Part shown: piece by piece, positions 43,390 to 55,800 of the stretch
Layout of the letters: each line of letters starts with the position of its first letter
Position numbering within the stretch: the first letter of the stretch is position 1
NCBI RefSeq assembly: GCF_017498545.1
Contig: NZ_CP071793.1
Location: forward strand, 10,348,256 to 10,412,255
Source: Sulfidibacter corallicola
Lineage (GTDB): Bacteria > Acidobacteriota > Holophagae > Acanthopleuribacterales > Acanthopleuribacteraceae
Reading direction: 5' to 3'
Length of the DNA stretch: 64,000 nt
The notes under the pieces: model-generated
The model's input: only the letters and a program-made list of their open reading frames with translations
Database searches by the model: none
What the model was told of the DNA's origin: nothing
Made by a program: the position numbers and the translations under genes

Positions 43390-44115
43390 TCACAGCGCCC
43401 GCAGCACCACGTCACACTGTCCGGCGGTGTCTCCCGACATGTTGGCCACGAACACCGTCGAACTGCCCCAATTGAATTGGTAGGTATAGGCGTTACTGGT
43501 GGTCGTGGCATAGTATCCCTCGGGCGGGGTGTTGCCCGTGCCGGGCCCCGTGTTGGCCGAGTAGTTGACCATGATCGGATAGCTGTTTTCGCCGTTGGCG
43601 TCCAGGGGACCGCCGATAATCACCAGCACCCCCAGGTTCCCACTGGAACAACGCAACACCACCTGCATGTAGCGCGGTTCGGCCAGGCCCTGGGCGGTTT
43701 GCCCGGGTGCCATATTCACGGTCTGCCCGATCGGTAGTTCGAGCGGATTCGTGCCCGGCATGCCGGGACCCACCGCCTGGATGCGGATTGGCGTGTTGCT
43801 GTTGGCGCTGATGTTGGTCACACTCAGGTTGTTCCCGTTCCAATTGTTGACAATGATGCTCGGTTGATTGGTCAAGGCCGGCACCTGCTTCTCGACCGGA
43901 ACCGAGCCACCCGAGGTGATGGCGATCGAACCCTGGTTGTTCTGCAGCGCCTCGTTCTGGTAGGCGAACACCACCGACCCAGTGGGCGTCTCCGGCAGAT
44001 TGGCGTTCTGATTGGTTTCCAGGATCATCGGCGCGCCGTTCCAAGACGCATCGACGACATTGACCCCGATCATTTCGTAGGGAACCGTTTGGGTGGACTT
44101 TTCAAGTTGTAGCAT
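43390..44115 (-). CDS. paralog family protein 1 (unknown function)
   Basis: A 241-aa protein with GGGAG before ATG 44115. No signal peptide or membrane segment. It belongs to a local family of three. Shared motifs in order: NNQGxxAI(T/S)SGGS, NNWNGNNLSVTNISA, the xxVGPGMPGxNP region, IGGPLDxxGxN, NTGPGTGNxPPxGYYATTTSNAYTYQFNWGSSTV (spread over about 45 residues) and a C-terminal VxLRAL. The many Asn/Gly/Thr residues and strand-like segments suggest a beta-sandwich or filament-like protein. I do not recognise the family. It lies last in a same-strand series that follows the giant protein gene. Confidence 0.8.
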   Translation of the reverse strand: MLQLEKSTQTVPYEMIGVNVVDASWNGAPMILETNQNANLPETPTGSVVFAYQNEALQNNQGSIAITSGGSVPVEKQVPALTNQPSIIVNNWNGNNLSVTNISANSNTPIRIQAVGPGMPGTNPLELPIGQTVNMAPGQTAQGLAEPRYMQVVLRCSSGNLGVLVIIGGPLDANGENSYPIMVNYSANTGPGTGNTPPEGYYATTTSNAYTYQFNWGSSTVFVANMSGDTAGQCDVVLRAL

Positions 44116-44244
44116 GCAATCTCCCATCAACAACGGAAGGATCGAATCGATGAAACGCAACCGATCAGGCGAGCCGTGCCGGCTGGAAAGCCCGAAGCGC
44201 CAAACCTGCTCGGGGCTTTCTTCCAAGCGGTAACCGTCGCCCTG

Positions 44245-44958
44245 TCACAGCTTTGTCAACGTAACCGTCGCCTGGGCCGGCGCCACCGGCGAGAGATTGA
44301 CCACGTACACCGTCGAACTGCCCCAGTTGAACTGATAGGCGTAGTTGTTTCCGGTCGTGGTCGCCGTGTAACCGTCCGGCGGCGGGTTGCCGGTGCCTGG
44401 CCCGGTATTTTCCGAAGCGTTCAAGGCAAACACGTGGCCGTTGTCGCCTTGTTCGTCGGTGGGCCCGCCGATGAGGCCGAAAATCGTGAGGTCGGAGGAT
44501 TGGGAGCGCATCGCCAACTGCATGAACTGAGGCAGTGCATTGCCCTGGGCGGATTGCGTGGTCGACAGTGGCAGCGTGGCTCCCACCGACAGCGGCAGCG
44601 GAAACTGACCGGGAATGCCCGGCCCGTACGCCGCGATCCAGATCGGTGTGTCGTCGGCGGCGCTAATGTTGGTCACGCTCAGATTGTTGGCGTGCCAGTT
44701 GTTCATCAGAATCGACGGCTGGTTGGCGCCGAAAGGCACCGTGGGAAACAGGGGTTCGCTTCCGCCCGAGCTGATCGCCAGTTGGCCCTGATTGTTGCGC
44801 GTCGCCTGATTGGCATAGGCGAAAATGACGGTACCGTTCGGGGTCTGCGGCATGTTCACCGATTGATCCTTGGCGAGCACGGTCCCGATCCCATTCCAAT
44901 CGTTGTCCACCGAATTCTGGTTGAGTACATCGAACGTCGTCTCGGTTGGGGGCCTCAT
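44245..44958 (-). CDS. paralog family protein 2 (unknown function)
   Basis: A 237-aa protein whose ATG has AAGGAG six bases upstream. It begins MRPPTETTFDVLNQNSVDNDW and shares all family motifs with its neighbours: NNQGQLAISSGGS, NNWHANNLSVTNISAADDTPI, GPGIPGQFP, IGGPTDEQGDN, and the GTGNPPPDGYTATTTGNNY block. It ends VTLTKL. It lies 129 bases upstream of paralog 1 and is separated from paralog 3 by the GGGTGTCCC array. The insertion or expansion of an array between two members of one family is notable. Confidence 0.8.
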   Translation of the reverse strand: MRPPTETTFDVLNQNSVDNDWNGIGTVLAKDQSVNMPQTPNGTVIFAYANQATRNNQGQLAISSGGSEPLFPTVPFGANQPSILMNNWHANNLSVTNISAADDTPIWIAAYGPGIPGQFPLPLSVGATLPLSTTQSAQGNALPQFMQLAMRSQSSDLTIFGLIGGPTDEQGDNGHVFALNASENTGPGTGNPPPDGYTATTTGNNYAYQFNWGSSTVYVVNLSPVAPAQATVTLTKL

Positions 44959-45118
44959 GAAATCTCCTTCGAGGAAAGGCGGTCCGGTACGCCCGAACCG
45001 AAGCCATCTGTGTTGTCGGTTGGTGCCAAAGGCGGCGTGAAACGCCGCGTGCGAATGTTGAAGCCCGATCAGTCATTGCAGCGTCGGCAAGTGTCCCGAA
45101 TCCTGTCGCTCGGGAAAT

Positions 45119-45995
45119 TGCTGGGTGTCCCCATTCGGACGACTCGAATTGGTGGGTGTCCCCGTTCCGACCAGGGCTTGCAGCCGATTATGGGTGTCCC
45201 CATTCGAATTGGTGGGTGTCTCCATTCCGGTCTGCCACTCGAATTTTTGGGTGTCCCCATTCCAGGCGGCCGGCCAATCAGGACTTGCAGCCGATTATGG
45301 GTGTCCCCATTCCGCCCATTCCGATGTTCCGAAACTATGGGTGTCCCCATTCGAATTGGTGGGTGTCCCCATTCCGGGCTTGCAGCCAATGATGGGTGTC
45401 CCCATTCGGATTTGGCGAATTCGGCTGCCGGGCTTCCGTATTTTTGGGTGTCCCCATTCGAATTGGTGGGTGTCTCCATTCCGGTCTGCCACTCGAATTT
45501 TTGGGTGTCCCCATTCCAGGCGGCAGGCCAATCAGGACTTGCAGCCGATTATGGGTGTCCCCATTCCGATGTTTCATTCGGCCAATCAGGGCTTGCAGCC
45601 GATTATGGGTGTCCCCATTCGAACTGGTGGGTGTCCCCATCCCGACGTCACTCGAATTTATGGGTGTCCCCATTCGAATTGGCTGCCGGGCTTCCGTATT
45701 TTTGGGTGTCCCCATTTGAATTGGTGGGTGTCTCCATTCCGGGCTTCCGCAGCCGATTATGGGTGTCCCCATTCGAATTGGTGGGTGTCCCCATTCCGGG
45801 CTTCCACTCGAATTTATGGGTGTCCCCATTCGAATTACCCATTCGAATTATGGGTGTCCTCATTCCGGCGCATTGGGCTCCGAATTGGTGGGTGTCCCCA
45901 TTCCGGGCTTCCGGGCTCCGAATCGGTGGGTGTCCCCATTCCGGGCTCATTCATTCCCATTCGAACCCCATTCGAACCAGGTGGGTGTCCCCATC
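45119..45995 (+). repeat. degenerate GGGTGTCCCCATTC array (about 25 copies)
   Basis: A core TGGGTGTC(C/T)CCATTC recurs about 25 times with irregular spacers such as GAATTGG, CGGGCTTGCAGCCGATTA and CACTCGAATTT. A block of about 85 bp around 45226-45312 is repeated almost exactly at 45483-45570. Each core is an imperfect palindrome (GGG-TGT-CCC). It sits between paralogs 2 and 3. The same core in reverse complement forms the array at 38.5-39.3 kb. Confidence 0.93.
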
Positions 45996-46067
45996 CCGGG
46001 CTGGGTACCAACCGAACCGGGACTGGAAGGCCTCCCGCTCGGTTCGGTTGATTCCCTGTTGGTCGAA

Positions 46068-46781
46068 TTACAGCGCCCGTAGCGTGACCTGAACGGGGTT
46101 GGCCGTGCTGGGCGACAGGTTGGAGACGAAGATCGTGGACGAGCCCCAATTGAAGGCGTAGGTGTATGCGTTACTGGTCGTGGTGGCGTAGTAGCCCGGA
46201 GGCGGCTCGTTACCCGTGCCCGGTCCGGTGTTGGACGTGGCGTTGACCGCAATCACGTAGCCGTTGTTGTTGTCTTTGTCCAGCGGGCCGCCGATCAAGC
46301 CGACCACACCGAGCGTCGGCGTGGTGGAGGTGAAGACCAACTGCATGTATTGGGGGCTGGCGTTGCCTTGGGCGGCCTGTCCCGGCGTCAGGGTCACCGG
46401 CTCCTGGGTGGTCAGGTTCTGGGGGTTGATGCCGGGGATGCCGGGTCCCACACCCTGGACCAGGATCGGGGTGTTGTCGTTGGCGCTGATGTTGGTGAGG
46501 CTGAGGTTGTTGGCGTGGTAGTTCTCGATGAAGATCGTCGGTTCGTTGGCCAATGCGGGAATGTTGGGGAATTCGGGCTGACTGCCTCCGCTGGTGATAG
46601 CCAGCGTACCCTGGTTGTTTTCGGTTGCCTGATTGGTGGCCGCCAGGATCATGGTGCCGTCGGGCGTCTGCGGCATGTTGAGGTTCTGATCCTTCAACAA
46701 TGAGGTGGGCTGGCCGTTCCAACTGTCCTGAACGGAATTTCTACCTAGAACTTCGAAGCTAAAATCTGAATGATGAGGCAT
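46068..46781 (-). CDS. paralog family protein 3 (unknown function)
   Basis: A 237-aa protein with AGAAGG before its ATG. It begins MPHHSDFSFEVLGRNSVQDSW and carries the family motifs: NNQGTLAITSGGS, NYHANNLSLTNISANDNTPI, GPGIPGINP, IGGPLDKDNNN and the GTGNEPPPGYYATTTSN block, ending VTLRAL. It follows the giant gene by only 48 bases on the same strand, so it is very probably co-transcribed with it. The function is unknown; the linkage suggests that the small proteins and the giant work together. Confidence 0.82.
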   Translation of the reverse strand: MPHHSDFSFEVLGRNSVQDSWNGQPTSLLKDQNLNMPQTPDGTMILAATNQATENNQGTLAITSGGSQPEFPNIPALANEPTIFIENYHANNLSLTNISANDNTPILVQGVGPGIPGINPQNLTTQEPVTLTPGQAAQGNASPQYMQLVFTSTTPTLGVVGLIGGPLDKDNNNGYVIAVNATSNTGPGTGNEPPPGYYATTTSNAYTYAFNWGSSTIFVSNLSPSTANPVQVTLRAL

Positions 46782-46829
46782 GTTACCTTCTCCTATGGTG
46801 AAGTTTAATCCGCCAGATCCGGCGGAGAA

Positions 46830-49800
46830 TCAGTCAGTTACGTCGGAAAGGTTCAGGAAGAGGTCGCGCAACCGCAGCACGGGCGTGTTCAACCCGCTCA
46901 ATTGCGCATAGAGGGTCATGTCGAAGACGATCTGCCCGCTGGCGGGCTGCGGCGTATTGCCGAACACGACGCCGTTCCGTTGGGCCCAATTCGCCACGGC
47001 CAGCGCCAGGCTCTGGGCCAGATCGTCGAGCTGTGCGTCGGACGCGGCATCGATCACGAAGCTGCGCGCCAGCACGATGGGATACACCGGCAAGATCGGG
47101 TTCTGGCCCGGTTGGCTGCCGGCGGCGTCGTTGATGGGATAGCGGAAGCTGGCCGCGATCTTGACCCGCCGCGACTGGTCATCGGCCGCACCGGCATTGA
47201 CCTGGGCCTGGCGCAAGGCCGCCGATTGCCCGGGGTCGGCCAGCAGGTCGTAGACCATGGTGTAGATGCGCTGGCACAGGCAGGCTTCGCCGGGCACGTC
47301 GCTGCTGGACGGACAGCCCGTGCTGATCCCCTGGTTGGGAAGCTGGGCGATGTCGATCGGGTCGGCGTTGTCCACCAATGGCGTGGACGGCGTCGTCGGC
47401 CGCACCACCGGGGTTTTGTAGACGAAGTTGTTCTGGCTGTACCAAGTAGTGCCGTCGGGCCCCTTCATGGCGATCAGGTTGCGTTCCACCTGCACGCCCG
47501 GCAGGGCGTTCTCGGCGGAGAGCACGTTGAGGTTGTCCACCTCGATACCGTGGATGATCCAGTCGTCCACGATCGGCGGCTGGGCCGTGTAGGTGGTTTG
47601 AAGGCCGTCGGTGATCGACGTCTGCACCTGATTGGGATAGGGTTGGCCGTCGGGTGCGATGGCGCGGACCTGTAGGGTGGCGTCCGGGAAGCTGGATTCA
47701 CCCTGCTGGCTGGACCACGTGAGTTGGATCTGGCGTTGATCGCCGCTTTGGGCGGTATCCAACACGGTGTAGCTGTCGGTGATGTTTTGCAGCGTCGCCA
47801 ACAGTGCCTGGGCGCCGTTCGTGTTCCAATCGCTGTTGTTGACGACCTCGGTCACGCGATCGGCGAAGGACTGCGCGGCCGCGGCCCAATTGGGATCCTG
47901 AAGGTTGCTCAGGATCGGGCGCAGGACCGTCCAAGTCGCACTGAAGCGAGCGAGCGCCTGGAACAAGGTGAAGACCTGGTTCTCCGCGATGGCGGCTGCG
48001 CGAAGCTGACCGCCGCCGTTGGCGCTGAGGTCGGTGTTGTAGGTGATCGAGGTCAGGATTTCGTCGTGAACGGTGAACTGACCCTGGTAGCTGTAGTTGA
48101 AGTGCCAGGCCGCAGCCGCTACCAACGGGTTGTCATCGAGCGCGGTGCTCTTCGATGCGGCGCCTCCGGTGGCGGTCTGGGTGATCAGGGTCGGCGGCGT
48201 GGGAAACTGGCGGAAGACCAACGGGATTTCGGTCTGCGTGTCGGTGGGTCCCACGTGCGGCACGCCATCCGGGTAGGGATTGACCAGTTGCAGCCAGATG
48301 GAGGGCCGGGCCTCGCCCGCCGGCACCTGCTGCGACGATTCAGTGAAGTACTGCACGTGGGTCACGTTGAACTGCAGGTCCAACGAAACCGAAGCGGTGT
48401 CCTGAATGTCGGCGACCCCGAACAGGAAGGTCAGCAAGCTACTGCCATCCTGTTGGACCGGCACCTGGGCGGTGCTGATCGTAAAGCCCTTGGGCAGGTC
48501 GCCCACGGTCGGCTGGACCTGCCCGAACAGGGCGTAGTCGTCGCTGACGTCGGCGGGTACCTGACTCCAGGTGACGCCATACTGAACCACGGTGTCCACC
48601 AGGTAGGCGGTCATCAGGGCCGCGCGCATCTGTTGATCGAAGGCCTCGCGGCCCTCGTTGAGCTGGTCGCTGTTGCCCGTGAAGGGTGCCTGGGCCGAGA
48701 ACAACCACTCGATCTCGTGACGCGAGTATTCCTCGGCCAGGGACTGTCGGCCCTCGGCAATGGTGTCGTAAGCCGTACGCGCCTGTTCGAAGGATTGCGC
48801 CGCGGAGGGTGCCGCGAGCATGCCGTCCACGGCTTGGAAGAAGGTCGCGTTGAGCTGATCGAGGTCTACATCGGTGAAGGTCTGGCTTGCGGCCCAGTTG
48901 GCCGGTTGGATGGCCTGGGGTAGTTCGGGCAGCGGCACGGTGCCGCTATCCAGGGTGTTGTCAAGCGGTTGCGGCGACATGTAGTAGGGGCCCGTGTCCT
49001 TGCTCTGCCCCACCTGGATGTCGATCAGGCTGTGTTGCACGGCCCACAGCGACTGCGGACCGGGCCGACCGCTGCCGCTGCCGTCACCGGGAACGCCGTT
49101 CGCCTTCAGGGCCTTGCGTCGCAGGGTCGCCGTCGAATCGCCCGGCTCGTCGGCGTCATTCAGTCCCACCGAGAGCAGCAGGTCCGGGAAGGCCTTCACG
49201 AAGTCGGCGGCGAATGCCTCGACCGTGATCGGCTGACCGTCCGGCAGGTTGGCGTTGACCGTCGCGGGCACGTTGCTGGACACGTTCTGGGCGGCCGGGA
49301 AGGTCACGTTGTCGTGGGCATCCTTCAACAGCGGCGAAATCAGGTTCTTGTCGCGCTCAATGCCGATCAGGCTGGCCAGTTCGAAGGCCGGCGGCAGGGT
49401 ACCGCTGCCGGTCACGGCGACGGTCAAGGTCACCTCTTCCACATCGAAGGAAGGCGCCTTGCCCTGAGCCAGGTCTTCCAGGTAGGTCACCATTTGACCG
49501 ACCATGGTCACGATGGCCTGCTGCTGGTCGCCACTCAGTTCCACCTTGACCATGGAACCGTCGTCGTCGAGGACCACATTGGTTTCCACGTAGAACGAGA
49601 TGCCGGTCGCGGTGATCTGATCCTGGATCGTGTAGTAGTGTTGCAGCGCCGCTTGGGCTTCGTCGTTGGACATGCCACTGAAGGCCTGCTCGCTGGGCTC
49701 CAGGTACACCGAGAAGCTGCCCTGCACCGGCGTGGTCCCCGCGAGGAAATCGAAGGCCAACACGATGCCTTGCCACTGGTCCACGGGCACGATGGGATCG

Positions 49801-52800
49801 AAGTAGTAGTTGGTTCCGTCGAAATCGAGCACGTTCGGCATTTGGTTTCCGAAGGCGTCGTTTTGGAAAAAGTCGACGGTAAACGGCTCGCCGATATCGG
49901 CATAGCGGTTAGGCGGCCGGTCGCCACCGTCCTGGTTGGCCTGGGCGACGTTGTACAACGGCACGAAGACCCGGTAGTCGCGGTTCTCGTCGGTTTCCTC
50001 CGCATCGTCCGGTTGTTGCGGTTGAATCGGCGTGGAAAGGTTGCTCTGGATGAAGCCGGTCGTTTTTTGGACCTGGTACGAGAGCAAACTGTACAGGCTG
50101 TTGAGCTGTGCCACACCGGAACCGGCGCTGGCCGCCATCTGGAAGATGCGGTCGAGATCGGTTTCGCCCGAGGCCGCGATCTGCGACATCAGGTCGGCGG
50201 GCGAGATCGGTCCGTTGGGCGCGATGCCACAGGACTTGAGAATCGCGTGATCGGCGGCGATCTTCATGCTGCTGTCGGACCGCGTCAGCTCTGCGCCGAC
50301 GGCACCGGCCGCCACCGCGCTGTACTGGGTATCCAGGGACGGATCGGTGGTTTCGCTGTAATACAGCAAGCTGCCGTCCGGCTTGTCGAGCACCAGCGCA
50401 TTGAAGAAGGGCTGCACCGTGGTCGGCGCGGTGGCGCTGTTGCTCTGCACGCTGTCCTTGTACTGGACCAGCAAGGTGATTTGGCCGGGCGCGGAGGGGA
50501 ACAGCTTCTCGGGCAGGCTGTTGCCGTCCGTCTCGATATAGCGCAGGTAGTAACCCGGCGCGTTGGTCACCGCGGCCTGCTGGATGATTTGCAGGAAGTC
50601 GGCGAACTCGGCGATGGTCGCGCCGACGGGCACACCGGAATCCTCTTCGAGCAGCGCGCGGAACACGAGGTTGGGACCGGCCGGCGGCGCCGACACGGTG
50701 GTGGTGTTGGTGCGCAGCGCGAAGACCTGGCTGGTGTCCACGGTTCCGGAATTGAGACCGGCCGCACCCGATTCTTCCTGGTAGAGAACCTGGATGCTCT
50801 CGATCTCGATCTGGCCGCTCTCCTGGGCGCGGATGATCTGTTCCAGCAAGACCTGGTTCTGTTCGCTGCTGCCACTCAGGGCGAAGGTGTCTTTCAGGAA
50901 GGTGCCGCCCGTGCCGGCCGGGATTTGCGAAACGGCCAGTTCCACTTCCGTGGCCCAACTGAATTCCGAGGTATCGACCGGGGTCCCGTCCGGCAGGAAG
51001 GGGGTCCCGGTTTCGCGGGTCATCACCAGCACATCCATCGCGCCGGCCAAGGCCGCTTGGAGCGCCAATTGGTTGGGTGGGAAGGCCCGGATTTCGACCG
51101 AATCGCCACCGGCCTGATTCCAGGTGACGGAATTCTTGTAGGAGAAGGACTGGGGACCCACATTGGTGAACGGCAACTGGCTCGGCGTGCCGGGCGCGGC
51201 CAAATCGCCGGCCTTGATGCCTTCGTAGGCGCTCAACCAGGACTCGGTCAGGTCCCAACTGGCGGAACCACCGACCCAGTCCTCGGTCGAGGTAATGTTC
51301 ACGGAGTACAGTTTCGCATCGCCGTCACCGCTCAGGTCACCGACCGCGAACTCCTGCCAGGTCAGCGCATAGAGCGGATTGGTGGTGGTCGAGACGGTGC
51401 CGGTGGGAATGGTCAGCCCCTGGGTGAACGGCAGGCGCGGGCCGCCGCGGAAGTAGCCCGACATCTGTCCGGCCAGATTCGCGAACTGACCGGTGCCGAC
51501 GGCTTTCTGGATCAGGGTGTCGATCGGCGAGGATTCGCTGCCCTCGTTCTGCAGGGTCTCCAGCAGTTGGTGCACACCGCCGCGGACGAGCCCCGTGAAG
51601 TAGTTGAGGAACACCACCTGGGCCAGGGGTGTCGACGTATCCGCCATCGCGGTCTTCTGGTTGTCGCTGTCGCTGAATTGGTTCACCAACAACTGACTGA
51701 AGTACTCGTCGATTTCGTCGATGAACTGATCCGACACCAGGTTCTTGCTGGAGAAGGTGTAGTCGAAGTCGTCCTTGTTGCCCTGACCGTCCAGGCGCCC
51801 GCTGGTCTTCAGGTTCAGGAACGGGAAGACCGGGAAGGTCGCACCGTTCAAGGTATCGCCCTGGGCGGGCTGGGGCGGCATCATCAGGGTGATGGTGAAA
51901 TTTTTCAGTTGATCGATCAGGTCGTCGTAGGTGATCCAGCCGACCAGCACGTCCGGTTCGCTGTCCAGGGTCGTGAGTTGCTCGAGCGTGACATCGAAGG
52001 TGGTGCCGCTTTCCTGGAGCACGTGGCCCAGGGCCCAGGTGACCAACTGGGTGGTGATCGCCTCGAAGGGTTTGTAATCCGAAGGCTGCACATCGGCGCT
52101 GGGTTGCGGATCGAACTCGATGCCGAACGACGAGACCAGGTAGGGCGTGCCGTCGTCGCTATCGTTGGTGAATACGACCGTGGCCTCCGGCAGGAACCAG
52201 ACCGGCGCGGTCGTATCGAGGCCCGGCACCAGCGCGAGCGCGATCGGAGCCGTCAAGGCCCGGACCCGGAAGTCCTCGATCAAATTGGAGCTGCTGCCGG
52301 AACCCACCAGGTTCCACTCGAACCGGAACGAGGCGCTGAAGCTGAAACTGATCGAGACCGAGAAGAAGCCGAAGCCGATCTTGACGCTGACACTCAGCTT
52401 GACCGAAGCCTGCACGTAGAGCAGGATGCTGCCGCTGTCGGGAACGCTGCGCTCGAAGGCGAGCTGGACGCCGATCGAGGCCTGGATGTTGACGTTCACG
52501 CTGGCTTTGATGATGACGAAATCGACCGTGCCGTAGAGCTCGCCGATCACGCCGAACTGACCCTTCAGGGAAAGGGCGTCGGGCGATTGGAAGATGTTGT
52601 CCGATCCGGAGGAAAGGTAACCGGCGGCACCCTCGATGATCCCGAAAAAGGTCAGGCTGACACCCGCTTTCAGGGGACCGGCGGTGAAATCCTTGCCCAC
52701 CCCGACGCGCGCGGCGAACCCGAACGCCAGAATGCTGGGGTAATCGCCCTTGAAGACATCGCTCGTGGCGGAGCTGAGCGAGGCGAGGTAGAAACCGCCC

Positions 52801-55800
52801 GAACCGGTGACCGGAATCGGACCGGCGAAAGCCTGCACGCGGAAACTGTTGGACCAATCGTCTCCCTCGGGAAAGCCCACGTCGACCTTCCAGTTTCCGT
52901 TGGTGTAGACACTGACCGCCAACGACGGCAAGGTCAGCGATGCCGCGCCGACCTGGAAGGTCCGCAGCGAGTCGGGCAGGCTGAGCTTGGCGAAGAAGAG
53001 GCCGATGCTGTCGCTGATCTTGGTGTAGGTGATTTCGAAATTGAACAGCTTGGTGACGTTGAGCGTCAGGCTGTAGAACGGCGTGACGTCGTAGAAGGCG
53101 AAGCCGACCTCGATGATGCCGAGCAACTGGAAATCGGAGATCACGAGCCATTGCCCTTCGGGATGGTAGACCTTGTCGAATTCGTTGTTGCTGAAGTCAT
53201 CCCAGAAGGTGGTGGTCATGAACTTCAGGAAATCGGCGAAATTGGTCGGTGGATCGGTGGGATCGGGACCGACCCGTTGACCGCCGCCCAGGTATTTCAG
53301 TTGGAAGACGGGACTGCCGTCGCCATCACCGTCGCCGCCTTCTTTGGTCGGGGCCTTGCCGCGGGTGCCGGCTTTGCCGGCGGTCGCCACCTGTTGGCCC
53401 GCACGGGATTTTTTGGCGATGTGCGGTTGGCGGGCGATGTGCGCCTGGTGCGCGATCATCGCCCGGTTGCCGGGATCCGCCGCGGTACTGGTCAGCAGGG
53501 CGACATCTTCGTCGCCGCCGGTGTTGTTGATGGCGGCGATCCACCCGATATCGGAGCTGTTCTCGGCCGGTGCGAACAGGGCGAAATCGAACAGTGCAGT
53601 GCCCGGCGGGAGGCGCTGGCCCAGCAGTTCCAGGTAGGAGTTGTGCAGGGCGAGCACCAACATGTCGCCCGATTCGTTCTGCACGTACTTCAACACAAAC
53701 TGTTCGATGACGAGGTTCAGCACGCCTTCGATCCTGATCTGCAGGCGGCCGTCCGCCTCGGGCAATTGCACGCCGAACGCGATCCCGCCGTCCTCACCGC
53801 TGAGCCAGCCGATGATGAAGCTGAACTTGAACGCCGAAAGGTCGCCCACCAGGGCACCCAGCGAACCCAGGTCCATGTCGAAGATGAGCGCGAAGTTGAA
53901 GGTATCGGAAACCGAACCGAGTCCGGGCACGGCACTGAGCGCGTAGTAGTTGAGGCTTTCCAGCGTCTCGTCGGCGTGCTGCGAGTACAGGAAGGATTTC
54001 AACTTGAACGGCAGCAGGCTCAGCAGGCTGGTATCCCCTTTCTTGGGTGGGCTGTCGGCCACATCCAGTCGCAGGTTGCCCGGTGCGAAGCTCAAGCTCA
54101 GGTCGGACGTCGTCGGCGGGTCGGGCGGCGCGGGAATGTTGAGGTCGAAACCCACGCTGATGCCCAGGTCGGCGAAGGTCAGTTTCTGGAAGGAGAAGAT
54201 ATCCAGCACGTCCAATTCTTTGAACGTCATGTTGCCCCACAGCGAGAAACCGGCGCTGATGTGCGAGCTGGTATCGCTGTTGGGGGTCTCGTTGTCGAAG
54301 CTGAACTGGAGCTTGGTGAGCGTGATGTTGTCCAGATACGGGTTTTGCCCGAAGGTGAAGACGAAGTTCCCTTCCGCCACGAAACTGTAGAGCCCCTCGC
54401 CGGAACTGCTGTCGTCGCCACTTTCGGAGTGGGCCTGATAGGAGCCGGTGATGACGATGATGTTGTCGTCGCCGTCCTGGTCCGCCACCAGGCCGCTGGT
54501 CTGGTCGTTCAACGTCACGGTCGTGTCGAACAGGTTGTTGATCGTCAGGTTGATCTTGCACGAAAAACTGCTCAACTCGGAATTGGTGAACAGGGCACGC
54601 AGGAACTCCACTTCGAAATTGTAGAAAACCTCGACACCGTCGTTCACGGCATCGCCGGCATCGCCACTGGGTTTTTCGTAGTCGACCAAACCGAACAGCG
54701 AACTCTGCGAGAGCTGCGGGGTGGCGGATTGGGCATCGGTATCGTTGATGGCCACGCCCACGTGGTGCACGCGAAACGCCTGGATGTTGCTGACCGGGCC
54801 ATCCGGCCCGGGCACGGTCATCCCACCCGTCACGGCCTTGATCGCGGTGGGCAGCGCGTTGAGCTCCATGTTGGCGTTGACCGCCAGAACCCCGCTGAAC
54901 TCGGGATCGGTGACGACCTGGTAGAAGTTGTAGTAGATGGAGTTGGTGTCGGGGGTGCCGCTGGGCGTCCCGTCGGGACAGTTACCGGCGCCGTAGACGG
55001 CTTCGCAGGCATTCTGGATCAGGCCCTGCAGATAGGTCTGGGCCTGCTCGGCGCTGAACTTGGCGCTGTCGTTGAAGGTTTCCGACTTGGACCACAGGCT
55101 CAGGTCGTCCACCAGGTCCTTGATGGTCTGGCCGGGGAAGAATTTCAACAGCACGATCGGCGGCGTGTGTTCCTCGTCACTCGCGGGCGTGCCCTCGGGC
55201 GAGAGCAGGAAGGGCCAACCGGCGATGTTGATTTGCTGGTCGGTCCCGCTGAAGTCGAACAGCGGTTGGCCGCTGCCGTCTTCGGTCGTGCTGATCACGG
55301 CGAATATCTGGTTCTGCTGCAGGGTTTGACGGATTTTGGTACCCATTTGGGTGAATTGCAGGGTGATCTGTTGCGAGGGGTCCTCGAGCGAATCGGTGAT
55401 TGCGAATTGGGTGGTGGTCCACACCTGGTCATCGCCTTCCAGGCCGGCGAAAAAGCCCTGCGGGGTCATCGCGATCTGGAGGTCGTTGTCGGCATCGAGC
55501 GCCCGCAACTGGGCCTCGGCCACCTCGCTTTGGGCATTGCTGAAAATGGTCCGACGGCTTGGGTTGAGGGCGCCCGACTCCATCTCCAGGAAGGGCGTCA
55601 AGTCCGTCAGGGTGGGGATGCCGGCATAGGGCGCCATCGGGACCAGCGGGGCGGCGGTCGCTGTCGCCTTGGCTTCGTCGCCGGTACCGCCTGGCGTCCA
55701 GGTCGCCAGTGGCAGGAAATCCAACAGGTAGAGATCCAGTCCACTGGAATCGCCGAGATTGGCCTTCGCCTCCCCGTTCTGCTGGTACAGCGGTGAAGCC

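Noticed and set aside
43184..43393. 69-codon minus frame between the kinase and paralog 1
   Set aside because: No convincing ribosome site and overlap with the kinase stop; probably chance.
44176..46092. 638-codon + strand frame across the 45.1-46.0 kb region
   Set aside because: The second half is only the translation of the GGGTGTCCC repeats (repeating GCPHSNWWVSPF), and the first half is antisense to paralogs 1 and 2.
48969..55796. 2275-codon open frame on the + strand opposite the giant gene
   Set aside because: It is the antisense shadow of the 3404-aa gene. It has no ribosome site, its product is His/Gln/Arg/Gly-rich in the manner of GC-rich shadow frames, and the minus-strand frame has a good start and coherent protein.
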